This document shows positions 46,491 to 61,000 of a stretch of DNA of 64,000 nt, one piece after another. Position 1 is the stretch's first letter, and every line of letters starts with the position of its first letter. The stretch spans positions 24,567,001-24,631,000 of the forward strand of contig NC_092580.1 in assembly GCF_037975245.1 (NCBI RefSeq), read 5' to 3'. A program made the position numbers and the translations under genes. Source of the stretch: Apostichopus japonicus. Taxonomy: Eukaryota > Echinodermata > Holothuroidea > Aspidochirotida > Stichopodidae. Below the pieces are notes generated by a model. It saw only the letters and a list, made by a program, of their open reading frames with translations, ran no database searches and had not been told where the DNA came from.

Positions 46491-46637
46491 GGCTTGTCAA
46501 ATCATTCACTATGGAACGCCTAAAGGACTGTATTTTTTTGAAAATTCACTACGTCGTCGATTATAATTTGACTGAAACTGAGATATTAGGCCGATTAAGC
46601 TCCCAGTGTAGGCACGTGCTGTAAAAGATCGGCAAAA

Positions 46638-46715
46638 GACGTCATCACCGGGGTTCGAACCACGGATGCAAAAGAGAGTCTCGATCATCAGCTCGTACAG
46701 TGCGCCAAGCCATCC
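46638..46715 (-). tRNA. tRNA-like sequence of array B (first of ~106)
   Basis: Minus reading gives an A-box-like TGGCGCACTGT and an exact B box GGTTCGAACCC 47 nt further, with two T4 runs after the B box (in GTCTTTTGCC and ATCTTTTAC). The T arm can pair with one bulged T (CCG-T-GG/CCCGG). The acceptor stem does not pair well, the D stem has a mismatch and no convincing anticodon loop exists. There is also a T4 run between the boxes (CTCTCTTTTGC), which would tend to stop polymerase III early. A tRNA-derived repeat is likelier than a tRNA gene. The same sequence recurs at +164-bp steps to the window end. Confidence 0.5.
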
Positions 46716-49700
46716 CGCCACTGTATGGACTGAGAAATTAGGTGGATTAACTAATACTTACAGCTCCCAGATTAGGCACGTGCTGTAAAAGATCGGCAAA
46801 AGACGTCATCACCGGGGTTCGAACCACGGATGCAAAAGAGAGTCTCGATCATCAGCTCGTACAGTGCGCCAAGCCATCCCGCCACTGTATGGACTGAGAA
46901 ATTAGGTGGATTAACTAATACTTACAGCTCCCAGATTAGGCACGTGCTGTAAAAGATCGGCAAAAGACGTCATCACCGGGGTTCGAACCACGGATGCAAA
47001 AGAGAGTCTCGATCATCAGCTCGTACAGTGCGCCAAGCCATCCCGCCACTGTATGGACTGAGAAATTAGGTGGATTAACTAATACTTACAGCTCCCAGAT
47101 TAGGCACGTGCTGTAAAAGATCGGCAAAAGACGTCATCACCGGGGTTCGAACCACGGATGCAAAAGAGAGTCTCGATCATCAGCTCGTACAGTGCGCCAA
47201 GCCATCCCGCCACTGTATGGACTGAGAAATTAGGTGGATTAACTAATACTTACAGCTCCCAGATTAGGCACGTGCTGTAAAAGATCGGCAAAAGACGTCA
47301 TCACCGGGGTTCGAATCACGGATGCAAAAGAGAGTCTCGATCATCAGCTCGTACAGTGCGCCAAGCCATCCCGCCACTGTATGGACTGAGAAATTAGGTG
47401 GATTAACTAATACTTACAGCTCCCAGATTAGGCACGTGCTGTAAAAGATCGGCAAAAGACGTCATCACCGGGGTTCGAACCACGGATGCAAAAGAGAGTC
47501 TCGATCATCAGCTCGTACAGTGCGCCAAGCCATCCCGCCACTGTATGGACTGAGAAATTAGGTGGATTAACTAATACTTACAGCTCCCAGATTAGGCACG
47601 TGCTGTAAAAGATCGGCAAAAGACGTCATCACCGGGGTTCGAACCACGGATGCAAAAGAGAGTCTCGATCATCAGCTCGTACAGTGCGCCAAGCCATCCC
47701 GCCACTGTATGGACTGAGAAATTAGGTGGATTAACTAATACTTACAGCTCCCAGATTAGGCACGTGCTGTAAAAGATCGGCAAAAGACGTCATCACCGGG
47801 GTTCGAACCACGGATGCAAAAGAGAGTCTCGATCATCAGCTCGTACAGTGCGCCAAGCCATCCCGCCACTGTATGGACTGAGAAATTAGGTGGATTAACT
47901 AATACTTACAGCTCCCAGATTAGGCACGTGCTGTAAAAGATCGGCAAAAGACGTCATCACCGGGGTTCGAACCACGGATGCAAAAGAGAGTCTCGATCAT
48001 CAGCTCGTACAGTGCGCCAAGCCATCCCGCCACTGTATGGACTGAGAAATTAGGTGGATTAACTAATACTTACAGCTCCCAGATTAGGCACGTGCTGTAA
48101 AAGATCGGCAAAAGACGTCATCACCGGGGTTCGAACCACGGATGCAAAAGAGAGTCTCGATCATCAGCTCGTACAGTGCGCCAAGCCATCCCGCCACTGT
48201 ATGGACTGAGAAATTAGGTGGATTAACTAATACTTACAGCTCCCAGATTAGGCACGTGCTGTAAAAGATCGGCAAAAGACGTCATCACCGGGGTTCGAAC
48301 CACGGATGCAAAAGAGAGTCTCGATCATCAGCTCGTACAGTGCGCCAGGCCATCCCGCCACTGTATGGACTGAGAAATTAGGTGGATTAACTAATACTTA
48401 CAGCTCCCAGATTAGGCACGTGCTGTAAAAGATCGGCAAAAGACGTCATCACCGGGGTTCGAACCACGGATGCAAAAGAGAGTCTCGATCATCAGCTCGT
48501 ACAGTGCGCCAGGCCATCCCGCCACTGTATGGACTGAGAAATTAGGTGGATTAACTAATACTTACAGCTCCCAGATTAGGCACGTGCTGTAAAAGATCGG
48601 CAAAAGACGTCATCACCGGGGTTCGAACCACGGATGCAAAAGAGAGTCTCGATCATCAGCTCGTACAGTGCGCCAAGCCATCCCGCCACTGTATGGACTG
48701 AGAAATTAGGTGGATTAACTAATACTTACAGCTCCCAGATTAGGCACGTGCTGTAAAAGATCGGCAAAAGACGTCATCACCGGGGTTCGAACCACGGATG
48801 CAAAAGAGAGTCTCGATCATCAGCTCGTACAGTGCGCCAAGCCATCCCGCCACTGTATGGACTGAGAAATTAGGTGGATTAACTAATACTTACAGCTCCC
48901 AGATTAGGCACGTGCTGTAAAAGATCGGCAAAAGACGTCATCACCGGGGTTCGAACCACGGATGCAAAAGAGAGTCTCGATCATCAGCTCGTACAGTGCG
49001 CCAAGCCATCCCGCCACTGTATGGACTGAGAAATTAGGTGGATTAACTAATACTTACAGCTCCCAGATTAGGCACGTGCTGTAAAAGATCGGCAAAAGAC
49101 GTCATCACCGGGGTTCGAACCACGGATGCAAAAGAGAGTCTCGATCATCAGCTCGTACAGTGCGCCAAGCCATCCCGCCACTGTATGGACTGAGAAATTA
49201 GGTGGATTAACTAATACTTACAGCTCCCAGATTAGGCACGTGCTGTAAAAGATCGGCAAAAGACGTCATCACCGGGGTTCGAACCACGGATGCAAAAGAG
49301 AGTCTCGATCATCAGCTCGTACAGTGCGCCAAGCCATCCCGCCACTGTATGGACTGAGAAATTAGGTGGATTAACTAATACTTACAGCTCCCAGATTAGG
49401 CACGTGCTGTAAAAGATCGGCAAAAGACGTCATCACCGGGGTTCGAACCACGGATGCAAAAGAGAGTCTCGATCATCAGCTCGTACAGTGCGCCAAGCCA
49501 TCCCGCCACTGTATGGACTGAGAAATTAGGTGGATTAACTAATACTTACAGCTCCCAGATTAGGCACGTGCTGTAAAAGATCGGCAAAAGACGTCATCAC
49601 CGGGGTTCGAACCACGGATGCAAAAGAGAGTCTCGATCATCAGCTCGTACAGTGCGCCAAGCCATCCCGCCACTGTATGGACTGAGAAATTAGGTGGATT

Positions 49701-51940
49701 AACTAATACTTACAGCTCCCAGATTAGGCACGTGCTGTAAAAGATCGGCAAAAGACGTCATCACCGGGGTTCGAACCACGGATGCAAAAGAGAGTCTCGA
49801 TCATCAGCTCGTACAGTGCGCCAAGCCATCCCGCCACTGTATGGACTGAGAAATTAGGTGGATTAACTAATACTTACAGCTCCCAGATTAGGCACGTGCT
49901 GTAAAAGATCGGCAAAAGACGTCATCACCGGGGTTCGAACCACGGATGCAAAAGAGAGTCTCGATCATCAGCTCGTACAGTGCGCCAAGCCATCCCGCCA
50001 CTGTATGGACTGAGAAATTAGGTGGATTAACTAATACTTACAGCTCCCAGATTAGGCACGTGCTGTAAAAGATCGGCAAAAGACGTCATCACCGGGGTTC
50101 GAACCACGGATGCAAAAGAGAGTCTCGATCATCAGCTCGTACAGTGCGCCAAGCCATCCCGCCACTGTATGGACTGAGAAATTAGGTGGATTAACTAATA
50201 CTTACAGCTCCCAGATTAGGCACGTGCTGTAAAAGATCGGCAAAAGACGTCATCACCGGGGTTCGAACCACGGATGCAAAAGAGAGTCTCGATCATCAGC
50301 TCGTACAGTGCGCCAAGCCATCCCGCCACTGTATGGACTGAGAAATTAGGTGGATTAACTAATACTTACAGCTCCCAGATTAGGCACGTGCTGTAAAAGA
50401 TCGGCAAAAGACGTCATCACCGGGGTTCGAACCACGGATGCAAAAGAGAGTCTCGATCATCAGCTCGTACAGTGCGCCAAGCCATCCCGCCACTGTATGG
50501 ACTGAGAAATTAGGTGGATTAACTAATACTTACAGCTCCCAGATTAGGCACGTGCTGTAAAAGATCGGCAAAAGACGTCATCACCGGGGTTCGAACCACG
50601 GATGCAAAAGAGAGTCTCGATCATCAGCTCGTACAGTGCGCCAAGCCATCCCGCCACTGTATGGACTGAGAAATTAGGTGGATTAACTAATACTTACAGC
50701 TCCCAGATTAGGCACGTGCTGTAAAAGATCGGCAAAAGACGTCATCACCGGGGTTCGAACCACGGATGCAAAAGAGAGTCTCGATCATCAGCTCGTACAG
50801 TGCGCCAAGCCATCCCGCCACTGTATGGACTGAGAAATTAGGTGGATTAACTAATACTTACAGCTCCCAGATTAGGCACGTGCTGTAAAAGATCGGCAAA
50901 AGACGTCATCACCGGGGTTCGAACCACGGATGCAAAAGAGAGTCTCGATCATCAGCTCGTACAGTGCGCCAAGCCATCCCGCCACTGTATGGACTGAGAA
51001 ATTAGGTGGATTAACTAATACTTACAGCTCCCAGATTAGGCACGTGCTGTAAAAGATCGGCAAAAGACGTCATCACCGGGGTTCGAACCACGGATGCAAA
51101 AGAGAGTCTCGATCATCAGCTCGTACAGTGCGCCAAGCCATCCCGCCACTGTATGGACTGAGAAATTAGGTGGATTAACTAATACTTACAGCTCCCAGAT
51201 TAGGCACGTGCTGTAAAAGATCGGCAAAAGACGTCATCACCGGGGTTCGAACCACGGATGCAAAAGAGAGTCTCGATCATCAGCTCGTACAGTGCGCCAA
51301 GCCATCCCGCCACTGTATGGACTGAGAAATTAGGTGGATTAACTAATACTTACAGCTCCCAGATTAGGCACGTGCTGTAAAAGATCGGCAAAAGACGTCA
51401 TCACCGGGGTTCGAACCACGGATGCAAAAGAGAGTCTCGATCATCAGCTCGTACAGTGCGCCAAGCCATCCCGCCACTGTATGGACTGAGAAATTAGGTG
51501 GATTAACTAATACTTACAGCTCCCAGATTAGGCACGTGCTGTAAAAGATCGGCAAAAGACGTCATCACCGGGGTTCGAACCACGGATGCAAAAGAGAGTC
51601 TCGATCATCAGCTCGTACAGTGCGCCAAGCCATCCCGCCACTGTATGGACTGAGAAATTAGGTGGATTAACTAATACTTACAGCTCCCAGATTAGGCACG
51701 TGCTGTAAAAGATCGGCAAAAGACGTCATCACCGGGGTTCGAACCACGGATGCAAAAGAGAGTCTCGATCATCAGCTCGTACAGTGCGCCAAGCCATCCC
51801 GCCACTGTATGGACTGAGAAATTAGGTGGATTAACTAATACTTACAGCTCCCAGATTAGGCACGTGCTGTAAAAGATCGGCAAAAGACGTCATCACCGGG
51901 GTTCGAACCACGGATGCAAAAGAGAGTCTCGATCATCAGC

Positions 51941-54900
51941 CCGTACAGTGCGCCAAGCCATCCCGCCACTGTATGGACTGAGAAATTAGGTGGATTAACT
52001 AATACTTACAGCTCCCAGATTAGGCACGTGCTGTAAAAGATCGGCAAAAGACGTCATCACCGGGGTTCGAACCACGGATGCAAAAGAGGGTCTCGATCAT
52101 CAGCCCGTACAGTGCGCCAAGCCATCCCGCCACTGTATGGACTGAGAAATTAGGTGGATTAACTAATACTTACAGCTCCCAGATTAGGCACGTGCTGTAA
52201 AAGATCGGCAAAAGACGTCATCACCGGGGTTCGAACCACGGATGCAAAAGAGAGTCTCGATCATCAGCCCGTACAGTGCGCCAAGCCATCCCGCCACTGT
52301 ATGGACTGAGAAATTAGGTGGATTAACTAATACTTACAGCTCCCAGATTAGGCACGTGCTGTAAAAGATCGGCAAAAGACGTCATCACCGGGGTTCGAAC
52401 CACGGATGCAAAAGAGAGTCTCGATCATCAGCCCGTACAGTGCGCAAAGCCATCCCGCCACTGTATGGACTGAGAAATTAGGTGGATTAACTAATACTTA
52501 CAGCTCCCAGATTAGGCACGTGCTGTAAAAGATCGGCAAAAGACGTCATCACCGGGGTTCGAACCACGGATGCAAAAGAGAGTCTCGATCATCAGCTCGT
52601 ACAGTGCGCCAAGCCATCCCGCCACTGTATGGACTGAGAAATTAGGTGGATTAACTAATACTTACAGCTCCCAGATTAGGCACGTGCTGTAAAAGATCGG
52701 CAAAAGACGTCATCACCGGGGTTCGAACCACGGATGCAAAAGAGAGTCTCGATCATCAGCTCGTACAGTGCGCCAAGCCATCCCGCCACTGTATGGACTG
52801 AGAAATTAGGTGGATTAACTAATACTTACAGCTCCCAGATTAGGCACGTGCTGTAAAAGATCGGCAAAAGACGTCATCACCGGGGTTCGAACCACGGATG
52901 CAAAAGAGAGTCTCGATCATCAGCTCGTACAGTGCGCCAAGCCATCCCGCCACTGTATGGACTGAGAAATTAGGTGGATTAACTAATACTTACAGCTCCC
53001 AGATTAGGCACGTGCTGTAAAAGATCGGCAAAAGACGTCATCACCGGGGTTCGAACCACGGATGCAAAAGAGAGTCTCGATCATCAGCTCGTACAGTGCG
53101 CCAAGCCATCCCGCCACTGTATGGACTGAGAAATTAGGTGGATTAACTAATACTTACAGCTCCCAGATTAGGCACGTGCTGTAAAAGATCGGCAAAAGAC
53201 GTCATCACCGGGGTTCGAACCACGGATGCAAAAGAGAGTCTCGATCATCAGCTCGTACAGTGCGCCAAGCCATCCCGCCACTGTATGGACTGAGAAATTA
53301 GGTGGATTAACTAATACTTACAGCTCCCAGATTAGGCACGTGCTGTAAAAGATCGGCAAAAGACGTCATCACCGGGGTTCGAACCACGGATGCAAAAGAG
53401 AGTCTCGATCATCAGCTCGTACAGTGCGCCAAGCCATCCCGCCACTGTATGGACTGAGAAATTAGGTGGATTAACTAATACTTACAGCTCCCAGATTAGG
53501 CACGTGCTGTAAAAGATCGGCAAAAGACGTCATCACCGGGGTTCGAACCACGGATGCAAAAGAGAGTCTCGATCATCAGCTCGTACAGTGCGCCAAGCCA
53601 TCCCGCCACTGTATGGACTGAGAAATTAGGTGGATTAACTAATACTTACAGCTCCCAGATTAGGCACGTGCTGTAAAAGATCGGCAAAAGACGTCATCAC
53701 CGGGGTTCGAACCACGGATGCAAAAGAGAGTCTCGATCATCAGCTCGTACAGTGCGCCAAGCCATCCCGCCACTGTATGGACTGAGAAATTAGGTGGATT
53801 AACTAATACTTACAGCTCCCAGATTAGGCACGTGCTGTAAAAGATCGGCAAAAGACGTCATCACCGGGGTTCGAACCACGGATGCAAAAGAGAGTCTCGA
53901 TCATCAGCTCGTACAGTGCGCCAAGCCATCCCGCCACTGTATGGACTGAGAAATTAGGTGGATTAACTAATACTTACAGCTCCCAGATTAGGCACGTGCT
54001 GTAAAAGATCGGCAAAAGACGTCATCACCGGGGTTCGAACCACGGATGCAAAAGAGAGTCTCGATCATCAGCTCGTACAGTGCGCCAAGCCATCCCGCCA
54101 CTGTATGGACTGAGAAATTAGGTGGATTAACTAATACTTACAGCTCCCAGATTAGGCACGTGCTGTAAAAGATCGGCAAAAGACGTCATCACCGGGGTTC
54201 GAACCACGGATGCAAAAGAGAGTCTCGATCATCAGCTCGTACAGTGCGCCAAGCCATCCCGCCACTGTATGGACTGAGAAATTAGGTGGATTAACTAATA
54301 CTTACAGCTCCCAGATTAGGCACGTGCTGTAAAAGATCGGCAAAAGACGTCATCACCGGGGTTCGAACCACGGATGCAAAAGAGAGTCTCGATCATCAGC
54401 TCGTACAGTGCGCCAAGCCATCCCGCCACTGTATGGACTGAGAAATTAGGTGGATTAACTAATACTTACAGCTCCCAGATTAGGCACGTGCTGTAAAAGA
54501 TCGGCAAAAGACGTCATCACCGGGGTTCGAACCACGGATGCAAAAGAGAGTCTCGATCATCAGCCCGTACAGTGCGCCAAGCCATCCCGCCACTGTATGG
54601 ACTGAGAAATTAGGTGGATTAACTAATACTTACAGCTCCCAGATTAGGCACGTGCTGTAAAAGATCGGCAAAAGACGTCATCACCGGGGTTCGAACCACG
54701 GATGCAAAAGAGAGTCTCGATCATCAGCCCGTACAGTGCGCCAAGCCATCCCGCCACTGTATGGACTGAGAAATTAGGTGGATTAACTAATACTTACAGC
54801 TCCCAGATTAGGCACGTGCTGTAAAAGATCGGCAAAAGACGTCATCACCGGGGTTCGAACCACGGATGCAAAAGAGAGTCTCGATCATCAGCCCGTACAG

Positions 54901-55070
54901 TGCGCCAAGCCATCCCGCCACTGTATGGACTGAGAAATTAGGTGGATTAACTAATACTTACAGCTCCCAGATTAGGCACGTGCTGTAAAAGATCGGCAAA
55001 AGACGTCATCACCGGGGTTCGAACCACGGATGCAAAAGAGAGTCTCGATCATCAGCCCGTACAGTGCGCA
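51941..55070. repeat. 16-unit (2,624-bp) internal duplication within array B
   Basis: Four consecutive units with T-to-C at 51941, 52105, 52269 and 52433, the last also with C-to-A at 52446, recur at 54565, 54729, 54893, 55057 and 55070. Each distance is 2,624 bp = 16 x 164. A private A-to-G at 52089 is absent from the second block, so it arose after the duplication. Confidence 0.95.
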
Positions 55071-58000
55071 AAGCCATCCCGCCACTGTATGGACTGAGAA
55101 ATTAGGTGGATTAACTAATACTTACAGCTCCCAGATTAGGCACGTGCTGTAAAAGATCGGCAAAAGACGTCATCACCGGGGTTCGAACCACGGATGCAAA
55201 AGAGAGTCTCGATCATCAGCTCGTACAGTGCGCCAAGCCATCCCGCCACTGTATGGACTGAGAAATTAGGTGGATTAACTAATACTTACAGCTCCCAGAT
55301 TAGGCACGTGCTGTAAAAGATCGGCAAAAGACGTCATCACCGGGGTTCGAACCACGGATGCAAAAGAGAGTCTCGATCATCAGCTCGTACAGTGCGCCAA
55401 GCCATCCCGCCACTGTATGGACTGAGAAATTAGGTGGATTAACTAATACTTACAGCTCCCAGATTAGGCACGTGCTGTAAAAGATCGGCAAAAGACGTCA
55501 TCACCGGGGTTCGAACCACGGATGCAAAAGAGAGTCTCGATCATCAGCTCGTACAGTGCGCCAAGCCATCCCGCCACTGTATGGACTGAGAAATTAGGTG
55601 GATTAACTAATACTTACAGCTCCCAGATTAGGCACGTGCTGTAAAAGATCGGCAAAAGACGTCATCACCGGGGTTCGAACCACGGATGCAAAAGAGAGTC
55701 TCGATCATCAGCTCGTACAGTGCGCCAAGCCATCCCGCCACTGTATGGACTGAGAAATTAGGTGGATTAACTAATACTTACAGCTCCCAGATTAGGCACG
55801 TGCTGTAAAAGATCGGCAAAAGACGTCATCACCGGGGTTCGAACCACGGATGCAAAAGAGAGTCTCGATCATCAGCTCGTACAGTGCGCCAAGCCATCCC
55901 GCCACTGTATGGACTGAGAAATTAGGTGGATTAACTAATACTTACAGCTCCCAGATTAGGCACGTGCTGTAAAAGATCGGCAAAAGACGTCATCACCGGG
56001 GTTCGAACCACGGATGCAAAAGAGAGTCTCGATCATCAGCTCGTACAGTGCGCCAAGCCATCCCGCCACTGTATGGACTGAGAAATTAGGTGGATTAACT
56101 AATACTTACAGCTCCCAGATTAGGCACGTGCTGTAAAAGATCGGCAAAAGACGTCATCACCGGGGTTCGAACCACGGATGCAAAAGAGAGTCTCGATCAT
56201 CAGCTCGTACAGTGCGCCAAGCCATCCCGCCACTGTATGGACTGAGAAATTAGGTGGATTAACTAATACTTACAGCTCCCAGATTAGGCACGTGCTGTAA
56301 AAGATCGGCAAAAGACGTCATCACCGGGGTTCGAACCACGGATGCAAAAGAGAGTCTCGATCATCAGCTCGTACAGTGCGCCAAGCCATCCCGCCACTGT
56401 ATGGACTGAGAAATTAGGTGGATTAACTAATACTTACAGCTCCCAGATTAGGCACGTGCTGTAAAAGATCGGCAAAAGACGTCATCACCGGGGTTCGAAC
56501 CACGGATGCAAAAGAGAGTCTCGATCATCAGCTCGTACAGTGCGCCAAGCCATCCCGCCACTGTATGGACTGAGAAATTAGGTGGATTAACTAATACTTA
56601 CAGCTCCCAGATTAGGCACGTGCTGTAAAAGATCGGCAAAAGACGTCATCACCGGGGTTCGAACCACGGATGCAAAAGAGAGTCTCGATCATCAGCTCGT
56701 ACAGTGCGCCAAGCCATCCCGCCACTGTATGGACTGAGAAATTAGGTGGATTAACTAATACTTACAGCTCCCAGATTAGGCACGTGCTGTAAAAGATCGG
56801 CAAAAGACGTCATCACCGGGGTTCGAACCACGGATGCAAAAGAGAGTCTCGATCATCAGCTCGTACAGTGCGCCAAGCCATCCCGCCACTGTATGGACTG
56901 AGAAATTAGGTGGATTAACTAATACTTACAGCTCCCAGATTAGGCACGTGCTGTAAAAGATCGGCAAAAGACGTCATCACCGGGGTTCGAACCACGGATG
57001 CAAAAGAGAGTCTCGATCATCAGCTCGTACAGTGCGCCAAGCCATCCCGCCACTGTATGGACTGAGAAATTAGGTGGATTAACTAATACTTACAGCTCCC
57101 AGATTAGGCACGTGCTGTAAAAGATCGGCAAAAGACGTCATCACCGGGGTTCGAACCACGGATGCAAAAGAGAGTCTCGATCATCAGCTCGTACAGTGCG
57201 CCAAGCCATCCCGCCACTGTATGGACTGAGAAATTAGGTGGATTAACTAATACTTACAGCTCCCAGATTAGGCACGTGCTGTAAAAGATCGGCAAAAGAC
57301 GTCATCACCGGGGTTCGAACCACGGATGCAAAAGAGAGTCTCGATCATCAGCTCGTACAGTGCGCCATGCCATCCCGCCACTGTATGGACTGAGAAATTA
57401 GGTGGATTAACTAATACTTACAGCTCCCAGATTAGGCACGTGCTGTAAAAGATCGGCAAAAGACGTCATCACCGGGGTTCGAACCACGGATGCAAAAGAG
57501 AGTCTCGATCATCAGCTCGTACAGTGCGCCAAGCCATCCCGCCACTGTATGGACTGAGAAATTAGGTGGATTAACTAATACTTACAGCTCCCAGATTAGG
57601 CACGTGCTGTAAAAGATCGGCAAAAGACGTCATCACCGGGGTTCGAACCACGGATGCAAAAGAGAGTCTCGATCATCAGCTCGTACAGTGCGCCAAGCCA
57701 TCCCGCCACTGTATGGACTGAGAAATTAGGTGGATTAACTAATACTTACAGCTCCCAGATTAGGCACGTGCTGTAAAAGATCGGCAAAAGACGTCATCAC
57801 CGGGGTTCGAACCACGGATGCAAAAGAGAGTCTCGATCATCAGCTCGTACAGTGCGCCAAGCCATCCCGCCACTGTATGGACTGAGAAATTAGGTGGATT
57901 AACTAATACTTACAGCTCCCAGATTAGGCACGTGCTGTAAAAGATCGGCAAAAGACGTCATCACCGGGGTTCGAACCACGGATGCAAAAGAGAGTCTCGA

Positions 58001-61000
58001 TCATCAGCTCGTACAGTGCGCCAAGCCATCCCGCCACTGTATGGACTGAGAAATTAGGTGGATTAACTAATACTTACAGCTCCCAGATTAGGCACGTGCT
58101 GTAAAAGATCGGCAAAAGACGTCATCACCGGGGTTCGAACCACGGATGCAAAAGAGAGTCTCGATCATCAGCTCGTACAGTGCGCCAAGCCATCCCGCCA
58201 CTGTATGGACTGAGAAAGTAGGTGGATTAACTAATACTTACAGCTCCCAGATTAGGCACGTGCTGTAAAAGATCGGCAAAAGACGTCATCACCGGGGTTC
58301 GAACCACGGATGCAAAAGAGAGTCTCGATCATCAGCTCGTACAGTGCGCCAAGCCATCCCGCCACTGTATGGACTGAGAAATTAGGTGGATTAACTAATA
58401 CTTACAGCTCCCAGATTAGGCACGTGCTGTAAAAGATCGGCAAAAGACGTCATCACCGGGGTTCGAACCACGGATGCAAAAGAGAGTCTCGATCATCAGC
58501 TCGTACAGTGCGCCAAGCCATCCCGCCACTGTATGGACTGAGAAATTAGGTGGATTAACTAATACTTACAGCTCCCAGATTAGGCACGTGCTGTAAAAGA
58601 TCGGCAAAAGACGTCATCACCGGGGTTCGAACCACGGATGCAAAAGAGAGTCTCGATCATCAGCTCGTACAGTGCGCCAAGCCATCCCGCCACTGTATGG
58701 ACTGAGAAATTAGGTGGATTAACTAATACTTACAGCTCCCAGATTAGGCACGTGCTGTAAAAGATCGGCAAAAGACGTCATCACCGGGGTTCGAACCACG
58801 GATGCAAAAGAGAGTCTCGATCATCAGCTCGTACAGTGCGCCAAGCCATCCCGCCACTGTATGGACTGAGAAATTAGGTGGATTAACTAATACTTACAGC
58901 TCCCAGATTAGGCACGTGCTGTAAAAGATCGGCAAAAGACGTCATCACCGGGGTTCGAACCACGGATGCAAAAGAGAGTCTCGATCATCAGCTCGTACAG
59001 TGCGCCAAGCCATCCCGCCACTGTATGGACTGAGAAATTAGGTGGATTAACTAATACTTACAGCTCCCAGATTAGGCACGTGCTGTAAAAGATCGGCAAA
59101 AGACGTCATCACCGGGGTTCGAACCACGGATGCAAAAGAGAGTCTCGATCATCAGCTCGTACAGTGCGCCAAGCCATCCCGCCACTGTATGGACTGAGAA
59201 ATTAGGTGGATTAACTAATACTTACAGCTCCCAGATTAGGCACGTGCTGTAAAAGATCGGCAAAAGACGTCATCACCGGGGTTCGAACCACGGATGCAAA
59301 AGAGAGTCTCGATCATCAGCTCGTACAGTGCGCCAAGCCATCCCGCCACTGTATGGACTGAGAAATTAGGTGGATTAACTAATACTTACAGCTCCCAGAT
59401 TAGGCACGTGCTGTAAAAGATCGGCAAAAGACGTCATCACCGGGGTTCGAACCACGGATGCAAAAGAGAGTCTCGATCATCAGCTCGTACAGTGCGCCAA
59501 GCCATCCCGCCACTGTATGGACTGAGAAATTAGGTGGATTAACTAATACTTACAGCTCCCAGATTAGGCACGTGCTGTAAAAGATCGGCAAAAGACGTCA
59601 TCACCGGGGTTCGAACCACGGATGCAAAAGAGAGTCTCGATCATCAGCTCGTACAGTGCGCCAAGCCATCCCGCCACTGTATGGACTGAGAAATTAGGTG
59701 GATTAACTAATACTTACAGCTCCCAGATTAGGCACGTGCTGTAAAAGATCGGCAAAAGACGTCATCACCGGGGTTCGAACCACGGATGCAAAAGAGAGTC
59801 TCGATCATCAGCTCGTACAGTGCGCCAAGCCATCCCGCCACTGTATGGACTGAGAAATTAGGTGGATTAACTAATACTTACAGCTCCCAGATTAGGCACG
59901 TGCTGTAAAAGATCGGCAAAAGACGTCATCACCGGGGTTCGAACCACGGATGCAAAAGAGAGTCTCGATCATCAGCTCGTACAGTGCGCCAAGCCATCCC
60001 GCCACTGTATGGACTGAGAAATTAGGTGGATTAACTAATACTTACAGCTCCCAGATTAGGCACGTGCTGTAAAAGATCGGCAAAAGACGTCATCACCGGG
60101 GTTCGAACCACGGATGCAAAAGAGAGTCTCGATCATCAGCTCGTACAGTGCGCCAAGCCATCCCGCCACTGTATGGACTGAGAAATTAGGTGGATTAACT
60201 AATACTTACAGCTCCCAGATTAGGCACGTGCTGTAAAAGATCGGCAAAAGACGTCATCACCGGGGTTCGAACCACGGATGCAAAAGAGAGTCTCGATCAT
60301 CAGCTCGTACAGTGCGCCAAGCCATCCCGCCACTGTATGGACTGAGAAATTAGGTGGATTAACTAATACTTACAGCTCCCAGATTAGGCACGTGCTGTAA
60401 AAGATCGGCAAAAGACGTCATCACCGGGGTTCGAACCACGGATGCAAAAGAGAGTCTCGATCATCAGCTCGTACAGTGCGCCAAGCCATCCCGCCACTGT
60501 ATGGACTGAGAAATTAGGTGGATTAACTAATACTTACAGCTCCCAGATTAGGCACGTGCTGTAAAAGATCGGCAAAAGACGTCATCACCGGGGTTCGAAC
60601 CACGGATGCAAAAGAGAGTCTCGATCATCAGCTCGTACAGTGCGCCAAGCCATCCCGCCACTGTATGGACTGAGAAATTAGGTGGATTAACTAATACTTA
60701 CAGCTCCCAGATTAGGCACGTGCTGTAAAAGATCGGCAAAAGACGTCATCACCGGGGTTCGAACCACGGATGCAAAAGAGAGTCTCGATCATCAGCTCGT
60801 ACAGTGCGCCAAGCCATCCCGCCACTGTATGGACTGAGAAATTAGGTGGATTAACTAATACTTACAGCTCCCAGATTAGGCACGTGCTGTAAAAGATCGG
60901 CAAAAGACGTCATCACCGGGGTTCGAACCACGGATGCAAAAGAGAGTCTCGATCATCAGCTCGTACAGTGCGCCAAGCCATCCCGCCACTGTATGGACTG

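Noticed and set aside
46509-46721. 70-codon minus-strand frame at the left edge of array B
   Set aside because: It covers the first tRNA-like unit and the array border; the reading is not maintained as a long frame through the following units.
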